Shown here in pieces: positions 23,463-35,563 of a DNA stretch of 64,000 nt. The stretch is taken from contig CALNVZ010001293.1 of NCBI GenBank assembly GCA_940671915.1, positions 73,346 through 137,345 of the forward strand, read 5' to 3'. The number at the start of each line of letters is the position of its first letter. Position 1 is the stretch's first letter. The translations under genes and the position numbers were made by a program. The stretch comes from Paracentrotus lividus (Eukaryota > Echinodermata > Echinoidea > Camarodonta > Echinidae). The notes below the pieces were generated by a model. That model saw only the letters and a list, made by a program, of their open reading frames with translations. It was not told where the DNA came from and made no database searches.

Positions 23463-24692
23463 ATAAACGAGCGTATTTTACTCGGAACCCCGGCCACTCA
23501 GTCGGTAAACCAAACAGGGTACACACGAGTGATTGACATGCACGCAATGTATTTCTGGCAGGCGTAGATAAGATATGATAATTTTTTATTGATGAAAAAT
23601 ATTCATATAAAACCATGTAATCATCTGCTTTCGATGTTTGATGAATAAATATGTCCTGTAAGTCATACTCTTTCATAATTTGCTATTTAGATGAAGATTA
23701 GGCACTTTGGTGTATTTTCAGGATTTGTTTCGACTCAATCAGGCTTACAAAAGTCGGATTTCGTGTCGTAGTCTCGTTCAAAGTTTCATGATTTTGTTAG
23801 GGAAGACAAAATTTTCATAAGTCCCCTTAACCAAGAATAATTTAAATGTCGACTCTGCTATGATAATTAAAATGATTTCCATCAATGGGGGGGGGGTCAT
23901 CTAATCCCTCCCTACTTTTGTTTGAAAAACATAAGCTTAATGATAAACGAAAAAGAAAATTTATGTTTGGCATAATCCCACGCATATTAAATTACATGTT
24001 TGTCCCAAATATCTTATAATATAACACTGTATTTTATGTAAGTAAGTGTTATTGAACTTGTACACATAAATGCACACTTATCTTTAACCAAATGAATAAA
24101 ATAATAAAATATTAAGCCTAATTATTTGTTAAATACTGCACATCATCATTCATGTCTGCTTTCTATAACATATTCTAACATTTTTGTAAACCTTTTCAAA
24201 AGGCTAGTTAAAATCGACTCTCCGGACACCCAATAACTGGGTATACATTTTTTTTTTCTTTTTTTTTTTTTCTTTTTTTTTTTTTACTAGTCATCATGTA
24301 ATATTTCCCCATAAGACAATTGAATATCATTTTGATTGCATTGAGTAATGTAATGTTCATTAACACTGATCAGGATAAATTCTGTGCCAGATTTGGCAGA
24401 TGTTAGTTCCCATAATGTGGATCCCGATTAATTCAAAATACTTCTGTATATTTATTAGAAATTCTTGGTAATATTGCATCAATCATGGAAGAAGAATATT
24501 ATAGCAATGTATCGTGTTGCCGTTACAATGTTTTGTGTGTACAATTACCCAAGCAAATAACAAGAGAGGAAAATAATTAAAGAAGTTAACAAAATATTTA
24601 TTTTGCTTTAAATTGCTTTCTGCACTATCGAGTGGCCTAGTAAGAACTTCGAATGAGTCTTCTCTCTCCTTTTTCTTTGTCTTTCTTGTTTC

Positions 24693-24734
<42 letters not shown>

Positions 24735-24785
24735 AACAGACTGTGCATAAATGAGTATGCCTCATTTTACTAGGAAATAGAGATT
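23463..24785. other. AT-rich stretch, no gene seen
   Basis: Contains poly-T runs (24,247-24,285 and a run of about 40 T near 24,693-24,730) and a G run at 23,887. No ORF with coding character. Confidence 0.5.
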
Positions 24786-25384
24786 ATAAGGGGAGATCCA
24801 AACCTGAAAAAGATGCTAGTAACGATTTTGTTGTTTCTGTACAAACTAAGCACACCTTTGTTTATTCTAAAGAAAATGTTATAGGGCACTATTTCAGAGG
24901 TGTGCTCTTCAAAATTTGTTGCGATCACCTCTAAATTCAAGGGGCGTCCAAAAATGATGCCCTTTTTATGTCAAACAATGTTTTAAAGATATTTGATTTA
25001 TATTCAAATTGCTTATAAAATGCGGATCATATTAAAGAGATAATTGCCTACAGACTGAATCTATTTTGATGCATACAAAGAAGTAAAAATGGATAATTAG
25101 CCCAAACAAAGTAATTTTCATATTTTTTCCAAAAAAATGAATGTATATCTAATTATACTTCGCACTTGTCAAAACTGCTTACAAAAATTAAAATCGTAAC
25201 TTTTTAGAAAACTTTTGAAATATATGCACTACATCTTGTGAGAACTGCAGGTTCGTAAATTATTTTACAAAAAGTTCTATCATCCTAAAGTCGTGATCTT
25301 GATTTCGGCGAAAATGACATTCTGGTCAATATCTATGAAACTCCGTACACGTACGTGTAATACGCTATGAGAATAGAGTATGGT

Positions 25385-27289
25385 GTCTTATATTAACAAA
25401 CAACTTTCGGATTAAACCCGAACTCCATGTATTAAATGGAATATGATATGAATCAAATGTTAGTCTATATGAAAACATACGGATTTTTAGCATCGATTTT
25501 AATCTCCAGGATCAACATAATATTATACATAAATCAAAGAAGAAACTTTACACTGATAACGAATTATGAGTCTGCACAATCCATATTATTCTCTGAGGTG
25601 CAACTTTTTCCTTCATTCTATATGAACCATACGGATTGTATTTTTCTTTTTTAAACTATGCATTCGAATATTGTATCAATTATTTAGGAATTCTTTTTTT
25701 TAATGATGCAATAGTTCTGGTAAAATTTGATCTCGGATCCCTAAACCAATGCATCTATTTACTTGTGCAATGAAGGAGCTCAAAAAATAAATAGATAAAT
25801 AAAATAAGATTAAAAAAATAACAAAAGATATACACAAAGTAAATGAGGAATCTTTAAAAAAAAGAAAGAAGAAAAGAATTCAAAGAATATTGTTTGATTA
25901 ACAGAATATTACAATAGGTTCACGCCGTATTTTTTTTGGGGGAGGGAGGGCACGAGTCTAGGGGCGCAAAATGAGCTTAGGACGCCAAACCGACCTTGAA
26001 GTAAGGGGCGACAAATTGACGCTTAACTTTGGGGCGCCAAATTGATAAAAAAAAAACAAAACAAAAAAAACAAAAGATAATGATAACAATAATTAATACC
26101 CGATAGACGGCATAAAACTACCTGTGCGTGATATGCGACCTTCAGGAAGGCAGATGGCCATTTTTTATTATTATTTTTATTTATTTTATTTTATTTTTTT
26201 TTTTTTTGGGGGGTGGGCAGGGCCGGTTTGGTCCTTGATTAGTTCATCACGCAGAGTCTAAAGTAGGATACGAGATTAATTTATTTACTGTGTCTACTCA
26301 ACTAGAGCATAATAAGGTGAGTTTTTGGAGTTCAGTGTTAATATTGAGTTGTTGTTGCACACTAGTTCGGAGTAAAACGGCTACAATGATTTTGTTATTA
26401 TATGTTTCTGTTGCAAATTTTAAACAAGTATTTTTTTATTGCAACACCCCTCCCTACAAAAATAATCCTTGCCGATGTGACCGACACAAAAATGAGTGTA
26501 CGCTAACAGGTTAACCTGAAATAGCTCCCCCGGCCCCTACCCCTTATAGAATCATGAATCTGCCACTAAGTGAGCAGCATTTAAAATACTAGCACGTAAT
26601 ATGCTATATTAAAAGCAAACTTTGAAAAAAAATCATTAAGCGCCCGGAAACGTGTATTAAATGAAGGAGAAAAAACAACTAACTTAAATAAAATAAAGTA
26701 GGAAATGCGTGAAAGCTTTTTTCTATTTCGTGAATTTAAGCGTTGTAAATAATATGGCAACAATGGGGAGTTTTGTAAGATGGATGGAAGGGGGGCGATC
26801 TCTCGAATTTACTTAGCCATCAGAGAGTCATTAATTTTTGCTATATATGATATGATAAAATTTATTGGAGTGTTAAACTGAGTCGCTAACAGTAGGTGCA
26901 AGGTACAAATCGTGACGTCATGGTTAAAATAAATATGAATAATTGTATGAATTATGTAATATACTAAGCCCTAGCCAGAAAGAAAAGAAGTTTCTGTCCT
27001 GAACTGCCATCTTATCTTGAAGAAACACGTCCTCATCAGAGAAAATTTTTGTTTAAAGTATTCAAAAGAAATGCTTCTCCTCACGTACCGCCTATACATA
27101 CCCCCTGCCTTCGCTGAGCACTGGGTATTTCGAGGCGGTCTGCTTTTTTTTGTATGAGGGGGGAGGGGGTGATGAAAAGAGTATGCCCCTTACGACTAAT
27201 AAAAAAATTTAATACGTGATTATCCCGTGTCACCAAGGAGCATCCCACCCTTGGTTACGAGATCGTTGTTTACACTCGTTTCTCTCTGA
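25385..27289. other. Interior of the long inverted-repeat element, no gene seen
   Basis: Includes A-rich and T-rich runs, a degenerate GGCGCCAAATTGA minisatellite at about 25,965-26,045, and near 26,510-26,570 a fragment ending CTGCCACTAAGTG that resembles the inverse of the CAGTGGCGGATCC repeat at 36,302. ORFs at 25,436 and 26,290 have no family features. Confidence 0.4.
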
Positions 27290-27677
27290 ACCGTACTGTG
27301 CACTTGAATCCGAAAATGAAATAAGGTTCGTTTGCCCGAACGTTTGATGCATTATTACGAGGGTTCATTCCTCAAAAAATGAAACTGAATTCGTATGTCC
27401 GAAAATGAAATCGGGGTCAGTTATCCGAAGGTTCATTCATCCAAAAATAAAATACGGTTCATTTTCCGAAGGTACTTTCGTCCGAAGCTGAAATAAGGGT
27501 TCATATTTGTCCAAAAATGAAATAGGGATTATAATTTTGTTTTAGACGAATGAACCCTAGTTCCTTTTCGGACAAATGACTCATATTTTATTTTAGAACC
27601 AATACACCCTATTTCATTTTCAGACGAGTGAACCTTCGGACTATTGAACTTTCGAAAAAAAGAAACCTATTTCCCTT
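27290..27677. repeat. Minisatellite that reverses orientation before the gap
   Basis: About 27-30-bp units of the type CCGAAAATGAAATAGGGTTC with CATTTGTCC linkers run forward to about 27,535, then as reverse complement (GGACAAATGA, CCCTATTTCATTTTC) to the gap. The array is thus itself a large fold-back and very likely caused the assembly break. Confidence 0.75.
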
Positions 27678-27737
27678 NNNNNNNNNNNNNNNNNNNNNNN
27701 NNNNNNNNNNNNNNNNNNNNNNNNNNNNNNNNNNNNN
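27678..27737. other. Assembly gap (60 N)
   Basis: Sixty undetermined bases, between a self-complementary minisatellite and the right arm of the long inverted repeat. Confidence 0.99.
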
Positions 27738-28433
27738 CACCATACCTTTTCCCCACAGAGTAATACATGTTCGTGTACGGAGCTTGTTGATATTAGCAAG
27801 ATTGTCGTTCTTCGGTGAAATCAAGTTCACGACTTTGGGATGCTATAACTTTTTGTTAAAATGATATACGAACCTGCATTTTTCAAAAGATGTCGTGCAC
27901 ATATTGGAACAATTTTCTAAATAGTTACAACTGAATATTCTTTACGCATTTTTGACAAATGCGAAGTATAAATTTTGATTACATTCAATTTTTTTAAAAA
28001 TATTATAAAAAATGAACTTGTTTGGGCTGAATATTCATTTTTACCCCTCTAAATTCCATCAGAGAGGATTTTAGCTTGTAGGTAATTTAATCCTCTTTTA
28101 TATGATCTGAAAATCGGGGCGATACGAAAGTACCTACAAATTTCATCTCCAAATTACTATTTTTAATAAAAGGGGCAACTATTTTGGACGCCCCCTTAGA
28201 TTAAGAGGTGATCGCAACAAATTTCGAAGAGCACACCTCTGAAATATTGTTTCCAATGATATTTTCTTTCGAAAAAACGAGGTGCACTTAGTTTGTACAA
28301 TAACAACATTTGAACCTTCATTTTGAGGGTTGGATCTCCCCTTATTAGAATAAGAAGCGGAAACTGAGTGATGGGCGAACAATGCGTATTGTTTTCTGCA
28401 TAAATACCGAGGTACTTCAAATGGGGAAGGAGA

Positions 28434-28520
28434 GATAGAGGGGGAATTAATAGAGAAAGAAGAGAGAGAGAGAGCGAAAATAAAGAGCAAGAGAGAGAGA
28501 GAGAGAGACAAACAGAGAGA
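28434..28520. repeat. (GA)n-rich purine tract
   Basis: Interrupted GA and GAAA repeats on the plus strand. Two minus-strand ORFs (28,179-28,534) read it as Ser-Leu repeats and are rejected as genes. Confidence 0.8.
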
Positions 28521-28742
28521 GGAGTGAGCGACAATGGCGCAATTTAAATGGGATTAAAAAATGAGACAAAAATTATACAATTTCCCATTATTAAAAAAAA
28601 TTAAAATAAAATGTGAGTCTTCATTTAAAAAATAACATCAACAAAAGCGATAAATTAGACTAATTTTTGAAACGCAAAGAGATAGTTATAAAGAGTACAG
28701 GTGGCTCTTGTTTTCTTTTTCTCTTTTTTTGCCAAATAATGA

Positions 28743-30175
28743 AAATTAACGTAAAATAGACCCAATAATTGTTTTGTTATTAATTTATTTTATCTTCATT
28801 TACATCATTTCTCATGCATTTCCTTATTTTTATTCCTTCTTTTCCTTTCTCTTTTATCATTTTTAATGTACTTCCTTGTTTTCCCCTTCATTTTATCTGC
28901 ACATCTATCATTTCATATGTAATTCTTTGTATTTTTATTCCTTCTTTCATTTTCTCTCCAATAATTTATAATGCAAATGCAAATTAACGTAAAATAGACC
29001 CAATAATTGTTTTGTTATTAATTTATTTTATCTTCATTTACATAATTTCTCATGCATTTCCTTATTTTTATTCCTTCTTTTCCTTTCTCTTCTATCATTT
29101 CCAATGTACTTCTTTGTTTTCCCCTTCATTTTATCTGCACATCTATCATTTCATATGTAATTCTTTGTATTTTTATTCCTTCTTTCATTTTCTCTCCAAT
29201 AATTTATAATATATTGCCTTGTTTTTAACTTTATTTTATCTCCTCTTCTATTATTTTTGTGTTTCTTTGTTTTTCTATTTTACCTTCTCGCCCAGCATTT
29301 CATATGTATTTCATTGGTTTTATTCTTTCTGTTCTTTTCTCTTCCATCGTTTCCAATGTATTTTCTTATTTTCCCTTCATTTTATCTCCACATTTATCAT
29401 TTCTTATGTTTCTTCTTTCCATTTTTATTCCTCCTTTCATATTCTCTCCGATCATTCCTGATGCATTGATTTTTGTTTTGTTTGTGTTTTTTTTTCTTAT
29501 ATCTCCTCTTCTATTATTTTTATGTATTTCTCTGTCTTTTCTTTTATCTTGTCTTTCATCATTTGCTATGTAATTTCTTTGTTTTCTCGTTTTGTCTCTT
29601 CTCTTCTGTCTTTTTTGATGTATTTCTTTGTTGTTTTTTTTTTTCTCGTTCTTTTGTCGTCTCTTCTTGTATTCCTTCTTTTCTCTTCTCTTAAATCATT
29701 TCTTATGCATTTATTTGTTTTCTGGTGGTTTTAATCTTCTCCTTTGTAATGTTTTTGATTTTTCCCCTTTTTACTTTATCTTTCCTTACATGTTTTTTTG
29801 GAGAGCAAGTCACCTTTCTTTCTGTTGTGTTGTTGTTGGTTTTGTTGGCTGTTGGTTTTTGTTTTTGTTTGTGTATTTTTTTTATTTTTTTAATTTTATT
29901 TATTATTATTTTTTTTTTTTTATGGGGGGGGGGGGCTCTCTTCTATCATTTATTTTGTATTTCTTTATATTTATTTTTCTTTTAACTTTTTTTTTCATCA
30001 TTTCTTATGTAATTCACTTGTTTATATTCCTTCTTTTCTGTTCTCTTTTATAATTTCATATGCAGTTCCTTGTTTTCCCATTCTTTTATCTCTTCGTCTA
30101 TAATTTATTTTGTATTTCTCTGTATTTTTAGTCATCTCTTTAAATTTTTTCTCCCATCTTTACAAATCTATTTCC
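28743..30175 (+). repeat. 1.4-kb pyrimidine-only tandem tract
   Basis: The first two units are clear: AAATTAACGTAAAATAGACC occurs at 28,743 and 28,981, a period of about 238. Within and beyond them a shorter unit of about 55-60 bases (CATTTCTCATGCATTTCC, then TTTTTATTCCTTCTTTTCC) recurs with decay out to about 30,170. The plus strand is almost free of G, apart from a G run near 29,925. The strong strand bias creates long Phe/Ser/Leu ORFs with no coding value. An imperfect AT/ATT microsatellite follows (30,178-30,243). Confidence 0.85.
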
Positions 30176-30243
30176 TCGTATATATATATATATATTACTA
30201 TTATTATTATTCTTATCATCATCATTATTATTATTATTATTAT

Positions 30244-32050
30244 TTCTGGGGTAACGTTCATGTCCATCCGTCCGTCCGTACGTCCGTAAGTCCCGTTTGA
30301 TCGTTATGGCGATATCTCAAGAACCGCTTGAACTTAATTTTCAAGAGTCCCTTTAGCAGGTAGTGGTCACTGTTAATGTCCGCCTCTCTAAAAGACCCGG
30401 GGCGGAATTCTTGGGATTGTCTTATCTCGGTATTTTATCTTATCTCAGAGACAAGACAATATCGGTATTCTGGGAGCTGCCTTATTTTTTTGTCATATAA
30501 AATTGGCATAAATTATTGACTCACACAAGAAATGCGCTGTTTAATAAACGCGCAAACCCAACTTTTACGCGAAACAGGAGAAAAGATAAGATAAAAGATA
30601 TGTCAGGGTCTAACTGCCTTATCTTTACAAAGTTTTAGTACCATGATACCCAGGTTCAATTACCCCTTTATTATTAGCAAACAACAATTTTTTTTTTTAA
30701 TTACATTGTTTCATTAGTTTTATTTATCATATGTGACAATTTTCAACAAAATTCGTTTATACAGCCAGATGTTAAGCCCTCCATGTTAACTGCCATTTTT
30801 CTTTTCTGTTTTTACTCTCTTTTTTCTCTTCCAAAACTCTTCTGAGTCCTTTCTGTCTTTTTATTTAACTCTGCGTAAATAAGCGCATTAATATGCGCAG
30901 TCACGCATTGCGATTTACTGTGCTTTGGACACACCCCTGCATGTTTTCGGGCCTTCCTATTGGTTAAGAGGGCTTAAACGAGTAACTAAGAGTGATATTC
31001 ATTGCTTTGTCTGAGAAAATATGGGCGAGTACTTTTAGAGATAAGACAGAGAAAAAACAGTCTTCAGTATACCGATTTAGGACAATCTTAAGGGTGTCTT
31101 ATCTATCAGAGATATGACAAAAGATAAGACAGTAGTTAAGACAGCTCCCCAGAATTCCGCCCCTGGTATCCTGTAGTGATGATTTCCAGCGCTGGCTGAT
31201 ACAAATAAAGTCAATTTCATTTGTTGTTTGCCCATCTGGAGAACGCCATGTGTTTTTGTGAATGTCTTTGTGTTTAAAGAAAAAGCGTTTCCAAAGCACA
31301 AGCCATTTTCTGCACACATTGTGAGAAGTCTTTCTCCGTTATCTGTAGTACAATCTCCTGTTGTATGTGGACCTATTTCTTTCTTCCATCCTCTCCTTGG
31401 CTGTCCAATCTTGGCATTAAAGTCTCCAATGACTAATACAATGTCATGTTTAGGAACATCTTGTCGGACGTTGTCGTGCATCTGATAGAATTCATCTTTG
31501 TCTATATCTGGCTTAACATATTTTGTTGGAGCATAGACTTGGATTACAATACATTTGGCATGTGTAGATTGCAGACGAGCCGTAATTAGTCTGTCAGAGA
31601 TAGGTTCTCAGTGTATGAGTGCTTTTCTTGCTCCTTCGGAAAGAATTAGTCCAACCCCACGTTCATGCTTTCCATCACCTGAGTGCAGTATAAGGTGTTT
31701 CTCTGATATCATTTCTCCTTTCTCTTTCCACCTCATTTCAGATATTCCCAGTATATCTAAGTTGTAGTTGTCCATTTATCTTATAGCTTGTTCTAGTTTC
31801 CCTGATTCTCTTAATGTTCTAACATTCCAATTCCCAATTGATGTTACACTTTTGGCCGATAGGATCCGACCCTTCATGCGGTCAGGTCCCGAATTGGTAT
31901 TGGTTCCTGTCGGTTCTTTTCGGGTTTTTTCCACCCACAGTCATCTGTGCGTCGGAACGCTGCCTTCCCCTATCGTGCCGGTTCAATTCTGTAATTTCTC
32001 TTGCGGTTTCTGTAGCGATTGTTTGTTTTTTCGGGAGCAGGTTGCTGGCC
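30244..32050 (-). mobile_element. Non-LTR retrotransposon 5' part with APE endonuclease, broken
   Basis: Read leftwards from about 32,050, the minus strand gives an APE-type endonuclease: WNVRTLRESGKLEQ near 31,830, DILGISEMRW near 31,760, GDFNAKIG at about 31,415, EIDFICIS near 31,200 and NSDHY near 30,370. At least two frameshifts and one or two stops break it. The style matches the craniofacial-development-protein-2-like endonuclease of RTE-related LINEs. The reverse transcriptase that should follow is absent, so this is the reverse of the usual 5' truncation. A MITE interrupts it at 30,399-31,163. Confidence 0.75.
30399..31163. mobile_element. 765-bp MITE inside the LINE endonuclease
   Basis: GGGGCGGAATTCTTGGG at the left and CCCAGAATTCCGCCCC at the right are inverted termini. 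Subterminal TGTCTTATCTC words repeat on both sides in inverted orientation. The flanking sequences join into a continuous endonuclease reading (…LQDTR, then …ADINSDHY), showing that it entered the LINE after the LINE was in place. No ORF. The superfamily is not recognised. Confidence 0.8.
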
Positions 32051-32239
32051 CACTGCCCAACCTCCTACTTTTATTGACCTAGTCCGTCGAGTCGACGGAC
32101 GAGCATCAAGCTTGACGAACTAGCTTTAAAGCTCGTCTGTCAAGTCGAGAGATAAAGATTCGGTTGTATGCTAGTCCGTCTTGACCGACTAGCTTTAAAG
32201 CTAGTTCGTCCATTGACGGACGAGGTTAGGTTTTCAGTG
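32051..32239. mobile_element. Fold-back element end fragment 1
   Basis: Matches the right end of the element at 21,191-23,226, from CTACTTTTATTGACCTAGTC to GGTTAGGTTTTCAGTG followed by TA. The left part of the element is absent; the fragment abuts the LINE directly. Confidence 0.75.
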
Positions 32240-32329
32240 TAGGAGAGGGATTTGAAGAAATTTCATATTGTTAAACTTACGTTAGAATTATTTTTTTTTT
32301 TAGCTTGATAGGTATAACATTTGCATTTT

Positions 32330-32664
32330 TATCTATCGCTAATTCAATAACATTGTAATAATTTTCATGAATAATTGAAAACGACATTGCAATTGTGTAT
32401 GTATATCAAAAGCTAGTCCGTCAACCTAATGGGTAAACCTTGACCGTCTACCTGGTTTTATTGAGCTCGTCCGTCGACTCGACGGACGAGTATCAGGCTT
32501 GATGGAAGAGCTTTATATCCGTCAAGTTAAGAGATTTAGATTCAGTTATAAGCTATTCCGTCTCGACGGACTAACATTACGGATTAGCTTTAAAACTAGT
32601 CTGTCTTGACCAACTAGCTTTAGAGCTAGTCCGTCTATTTACGGACGAGGTTAGGTTTTCAGTG
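32330..32664. mobile_element. Fold-back element end fragment 2
   Basis: A second right end in the same orientation, starting around AACGACATTGCAA and ending GGTTAGGTTTTCAGTG plus TA. It has diverged in several palindromes (GATTAGCTTTAAAACTAGTC). Two right ends in tandem, with no left end, suggest a rearranged or internally deleted pair of elements. Confidence 0.75.
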
Positions 32665-32954
32665 TAAACAAACAGCTCGCTCGTCATTAAGTAGGAAGGG
32701 GGGGGGGGGATAATGGGGAGATTATTACATACGGCTTGAGGGAAATCTGTTTATTTGTTTCCGGGCCGCACAAGCCGGTTGAATGGCTCCTGACAGATTG
32801 CAATTGTTTAGTATAAATTATGGCATTTTAGCACTTTCACTTTGATCATTTTCAAAGAACAGTTTATCTGAGGAAGTATTAATGATGATAATCAGCTGTC
32901 AGTAAAGACCATGGTCAAACGCAAATATACGCAAGCTTTGTCGCATTCCTCTTG

Positions 32955-33238
32955 TCTCAGTGTGGTAATAGTATCTCACTGCGTGGAAACAAAATTGAGA
33001 CAGATTTCCACGCATGGCATTGCACTATATCTGTCTGTTCTGTCTCCGCGACAGATTTTTGTGTGCTACAGGGGACAGATCGAGTACAATGGCATGCTGG
33101 CTAAACCTTCTATTGTGCCACGTAACCTTTTATACGTCGCACAAAAGATTTCGTCGCGGAAAAAGCTAGTGCAATACCATGTTGGCAAATCTGTCTCAAT
33201 TTTGTTTCCGCGAAGTGAAATACCAACCTTGCCTGTCA
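32955..33238. mobile_element. MITE with ~70-bp inverted ends
   Basis: GGAAACAAAATTGAGACAGA at about 32,986 pairs perfectly with TCTGTCTCAATTTTGTTTCC near 33,190, and similarity extends outward through GTGGTA..CACT/AGTGAAATACC and inward through GCATTGCACTA/AGTGCAATACC. The plus-strand ORF at 32,911-33,300 simply reads through this hairpin. Confidence 0.75.
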
Positions 33239-33487
33239 TTTATCATGAATGTATCTTCTTCAGTTTGTCATTTTGCTTCACTGGCGTCACTCCCGCTTGA
33301 AAGCCAGCTCGAGTCAGCTTTGTTGTTACACACAGCAATTTCGGGACTTAAGCCGGACAGAGTCTGGCCTCAAACTGCATAAAAAGGTGGACCGAGTCCC
33401 GCTTTTTTTTTTTTTTCGAGCCGGCGTCAGTCCCGCTTTTAACCTGTGTGTAACAGGGGTCATATCTAAGAAGGAATATCGCTGTTT

Positions 33488-33690
33488 AGGATTTTGCTGC
33501 TTGTGGTATCTTTTGGGCTGAACCCTTTCTTTTTCTTTTTCTTTAATCTATTCCTGTCCGTTTACTTGTTTTGTTTTGTTTAGTTTAGTTTTTGTTTTTG
33601 TTTTTGCTGATTGCGGTATCTTTTGGGCTGAACACTTTCTTATTTTTTTAAATATCTATTCCTGTCCGTTTTTTGTTTTGTTTTTGTTTT
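33488..33690 (+). repeat. Tandem duplication, period about 110 bp
   Basis: GGTATCTTTTGGGCTGAAC recurs at about 33,507 and 33,617, each followed by CTATTCCTGTCCG and a TTTTG-rich stretch. A T-rich low-complexity run with TTTA/TTTTATT units and two G runs continues to about 33,840. Confidence 0.7.
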
Positions 33691-33840
33691 GTTGTTTTTG
33701 TTATTCTTTTTTTTTTTATTATTTGTTTTAGTTTTGATTATTTTTTATTTTTTTATTTTTTTATTTTTTTATTTTTTTATTTATTTATTTATTTATTTAT
33801 TTTTTGGTGGGGGGGGGAGGTTTAGTGGGACGGGGGGGGG

Positions 33841-34790
33841 CTTCTTAAAGTACCTGTATTTCCTCCTTTAGAGCCCGAAACTTGCAATGAATTATGGGTT
33901 GTTTTTCAATTAGGGTATATCATCTTAGCAACCAACAAGGGAAAAATAACTTAATGAAATATACGTCGTTTGCTTCTTCAAATTTGCCATATCTGGCATT
34001 TAAGACCAAAAATTACACTCATTTATGTTCCTTTTGTAACTTTGAGCCTGCATATCTGTATTATTTGCAATTATTAATATAAACTTTTCAATTAGAAAAG
34101 CTACAGATACATTGATGTTTTTTTTACTATTAACCGAAAATGGGGTGCCAAATCTTTTTTTAAAAATCCCCCTCCGAATAAGGGATTTTTTACGCATAGG
34201 TAGAGATTGTAAAAATTTTTGTTGTCTATAAGAACACTTATACATACGTGTATTTTCTAATATTTTTTTTTTTTCAAAAAGTGCCCTCTCGGAAAAAATA
34301 AGCAATTTACTTCACCGGTAATAAAATATTTTAACCCCTATAATAGAAGATAATAATACAACAATAAGTGATTGACCTCATGCGCCCCAATTCAAAAGAA
34401 AAAACATTTCACTTGTTAGCAAAACGAAAGACCTTTTTTCTTTTTCTTTTGAATAGGCCAAATAGACAGATTGCTATACCCCAATTAAAAAAAAATATAT
34501 ATATATATTATAAGTTCATGAAGGATTTGAATTTTCATTGTTTTCTTTTTAATAGAAACGAATGACAAATGCTCATTTTGTAAATATTTTTTTCCATTTC
34601 GGTTTTCCACCTGTTTTTCCAACTCTCACATTGAGTTTTAGCTTACATGCTTATGATATAGAGAAAGCAAATATATTATAATCGGGGTAAATCATTTTAA
34701 AAACCGTGTAAGCACAACTAATTCATGTATTTTGTTTTCCATTTTTATTTGTTTATTGTATTAGGCACTATTTATTTCTATTTTTTTTAG
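33841..34790. other. AT-rich stretch, no gene seen
   Basis: Only short ORFs of AT-driven composition. A polypyrimidine tract just before 34,790 forms the acceptor for the possible exon that follows. Confidence 0.4.
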
Positions 34791-35050
34791 AATAAACAGT
34801 GCCTACATACGAAGATGACTATAGATACAGAAAATGCGACAACTGAAGACAACGATGGACTGATAGGAATGGACACCAAGTTAGAAAAGCTGGATATCAG
34901 TTTGAACCTCGTTTACAATAATATTCCATTGTGCGAAGCAAAGCACTGCACTGGTGCTGACGTTAGTTGGGTACCGATTGTGCTTGATTGGCTTAAACGA
35001 CATCAACTGGAAGAGCCCAAAGGACCGGGAACAGAGTTATGTTTAGGAGG
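34791..35050 (+). CDS. Possible exon of an unrecognised gene
   Basis: A TTCTATTTTTTTTAG acceptor is followed by an open frame ending at a GGAG|GTAGGC donor, leaving phase 1. The product from the ATG at 34,815 is hydrophilic and non-repetitive, with EDNDGLIGMDTKLEKLDISL, LCEAKHC and WVPIVLDWLKRHQLEEPKGP as its most protein-like stretches. Codon use is richer in G and C than the surroundings, which favours real coding. I recognise no domain. It could be an upstream exon joined in phase 1 to the CUB exon, part of a different gene, or a chance ORF. The frame continues past the donor into an AT-rich hydrophobic tail that I take as intron. Confidence 0.4.
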
Positions 35051-35532
35051 TAGGCCTAATGATTGGCGTCATTCAACACTGTTTCTGTTCCTATCTTGTT
35101 ATCTTCATGCATCACATCTCATTGTTATATATGTTACATCAGTTAATTTAATATAAAAATATGTAATTCAAATTTTCCATCGCACATCTTGACTTTATTT
35201 CTTAATTTTGAATACGAATACAAATAATCTTTTACAGAAAATAAAAATTAAAGGGTGAACAAGCATATTTAAGGAACAATAAAAATAATAAATAATAATA
35301 CCGACAAATATCCTGTTGTAACATGTGAGTATTGGGCGAGATGGTATTGGAAGAGGTTTTACCCAGTGAAGTTAATGGCATGGAAATCTGGTTAAGAAGA
35401 CAATAGAGGAATATTGGCGCTTATCTATCATGGAATTTAGATGGATAAGGCCTTTTCATTAACAAACCTACACAAAACATTTAATATCGTACACTTATTT
35501 GCATTCCCCCCCCCCAAAAAAAAAAAAATAAA

Positions 35533-35563
<31 letters not shown>

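Larger units (their letters stand above)
24786..28345. mobile_element. Long inverted-repeat element, 3.6 kb, containing an assembly gap
   Basis: The outer tips ATAAGGGGAGATCCAA (left) and its complement (right) are followed by at least 590 bases of inverted similarity: 24,786-25,384 against 27,738-28,345. Shared words include CAGAGGTGTGCTCTTC and TTGCGATCACCTCT. Differences are mainly substitutions, about 20 percent, so this is an old element rather than a duplicated read. The right arm starts at the very edge of the 60-N gap, so part of it is missing. The middle holds no transposase I can read. Confidence 0.65.

Noticed and set aside
24786-28345. Second fold-back misassembly at the 60-N gap
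   Set aside because: The arms differ mainly by substitutions and end at clean tips with interior sequence between them, so an old inverted-repeat element fits better; gap closure would settle it.
29012-30300. Several long plus-strand ORFs rich in Phe, Ser and Leu
   Set aside because: They arise from the pyrimidine-only tandem tract; overlapping frames look alike and none has a motif.
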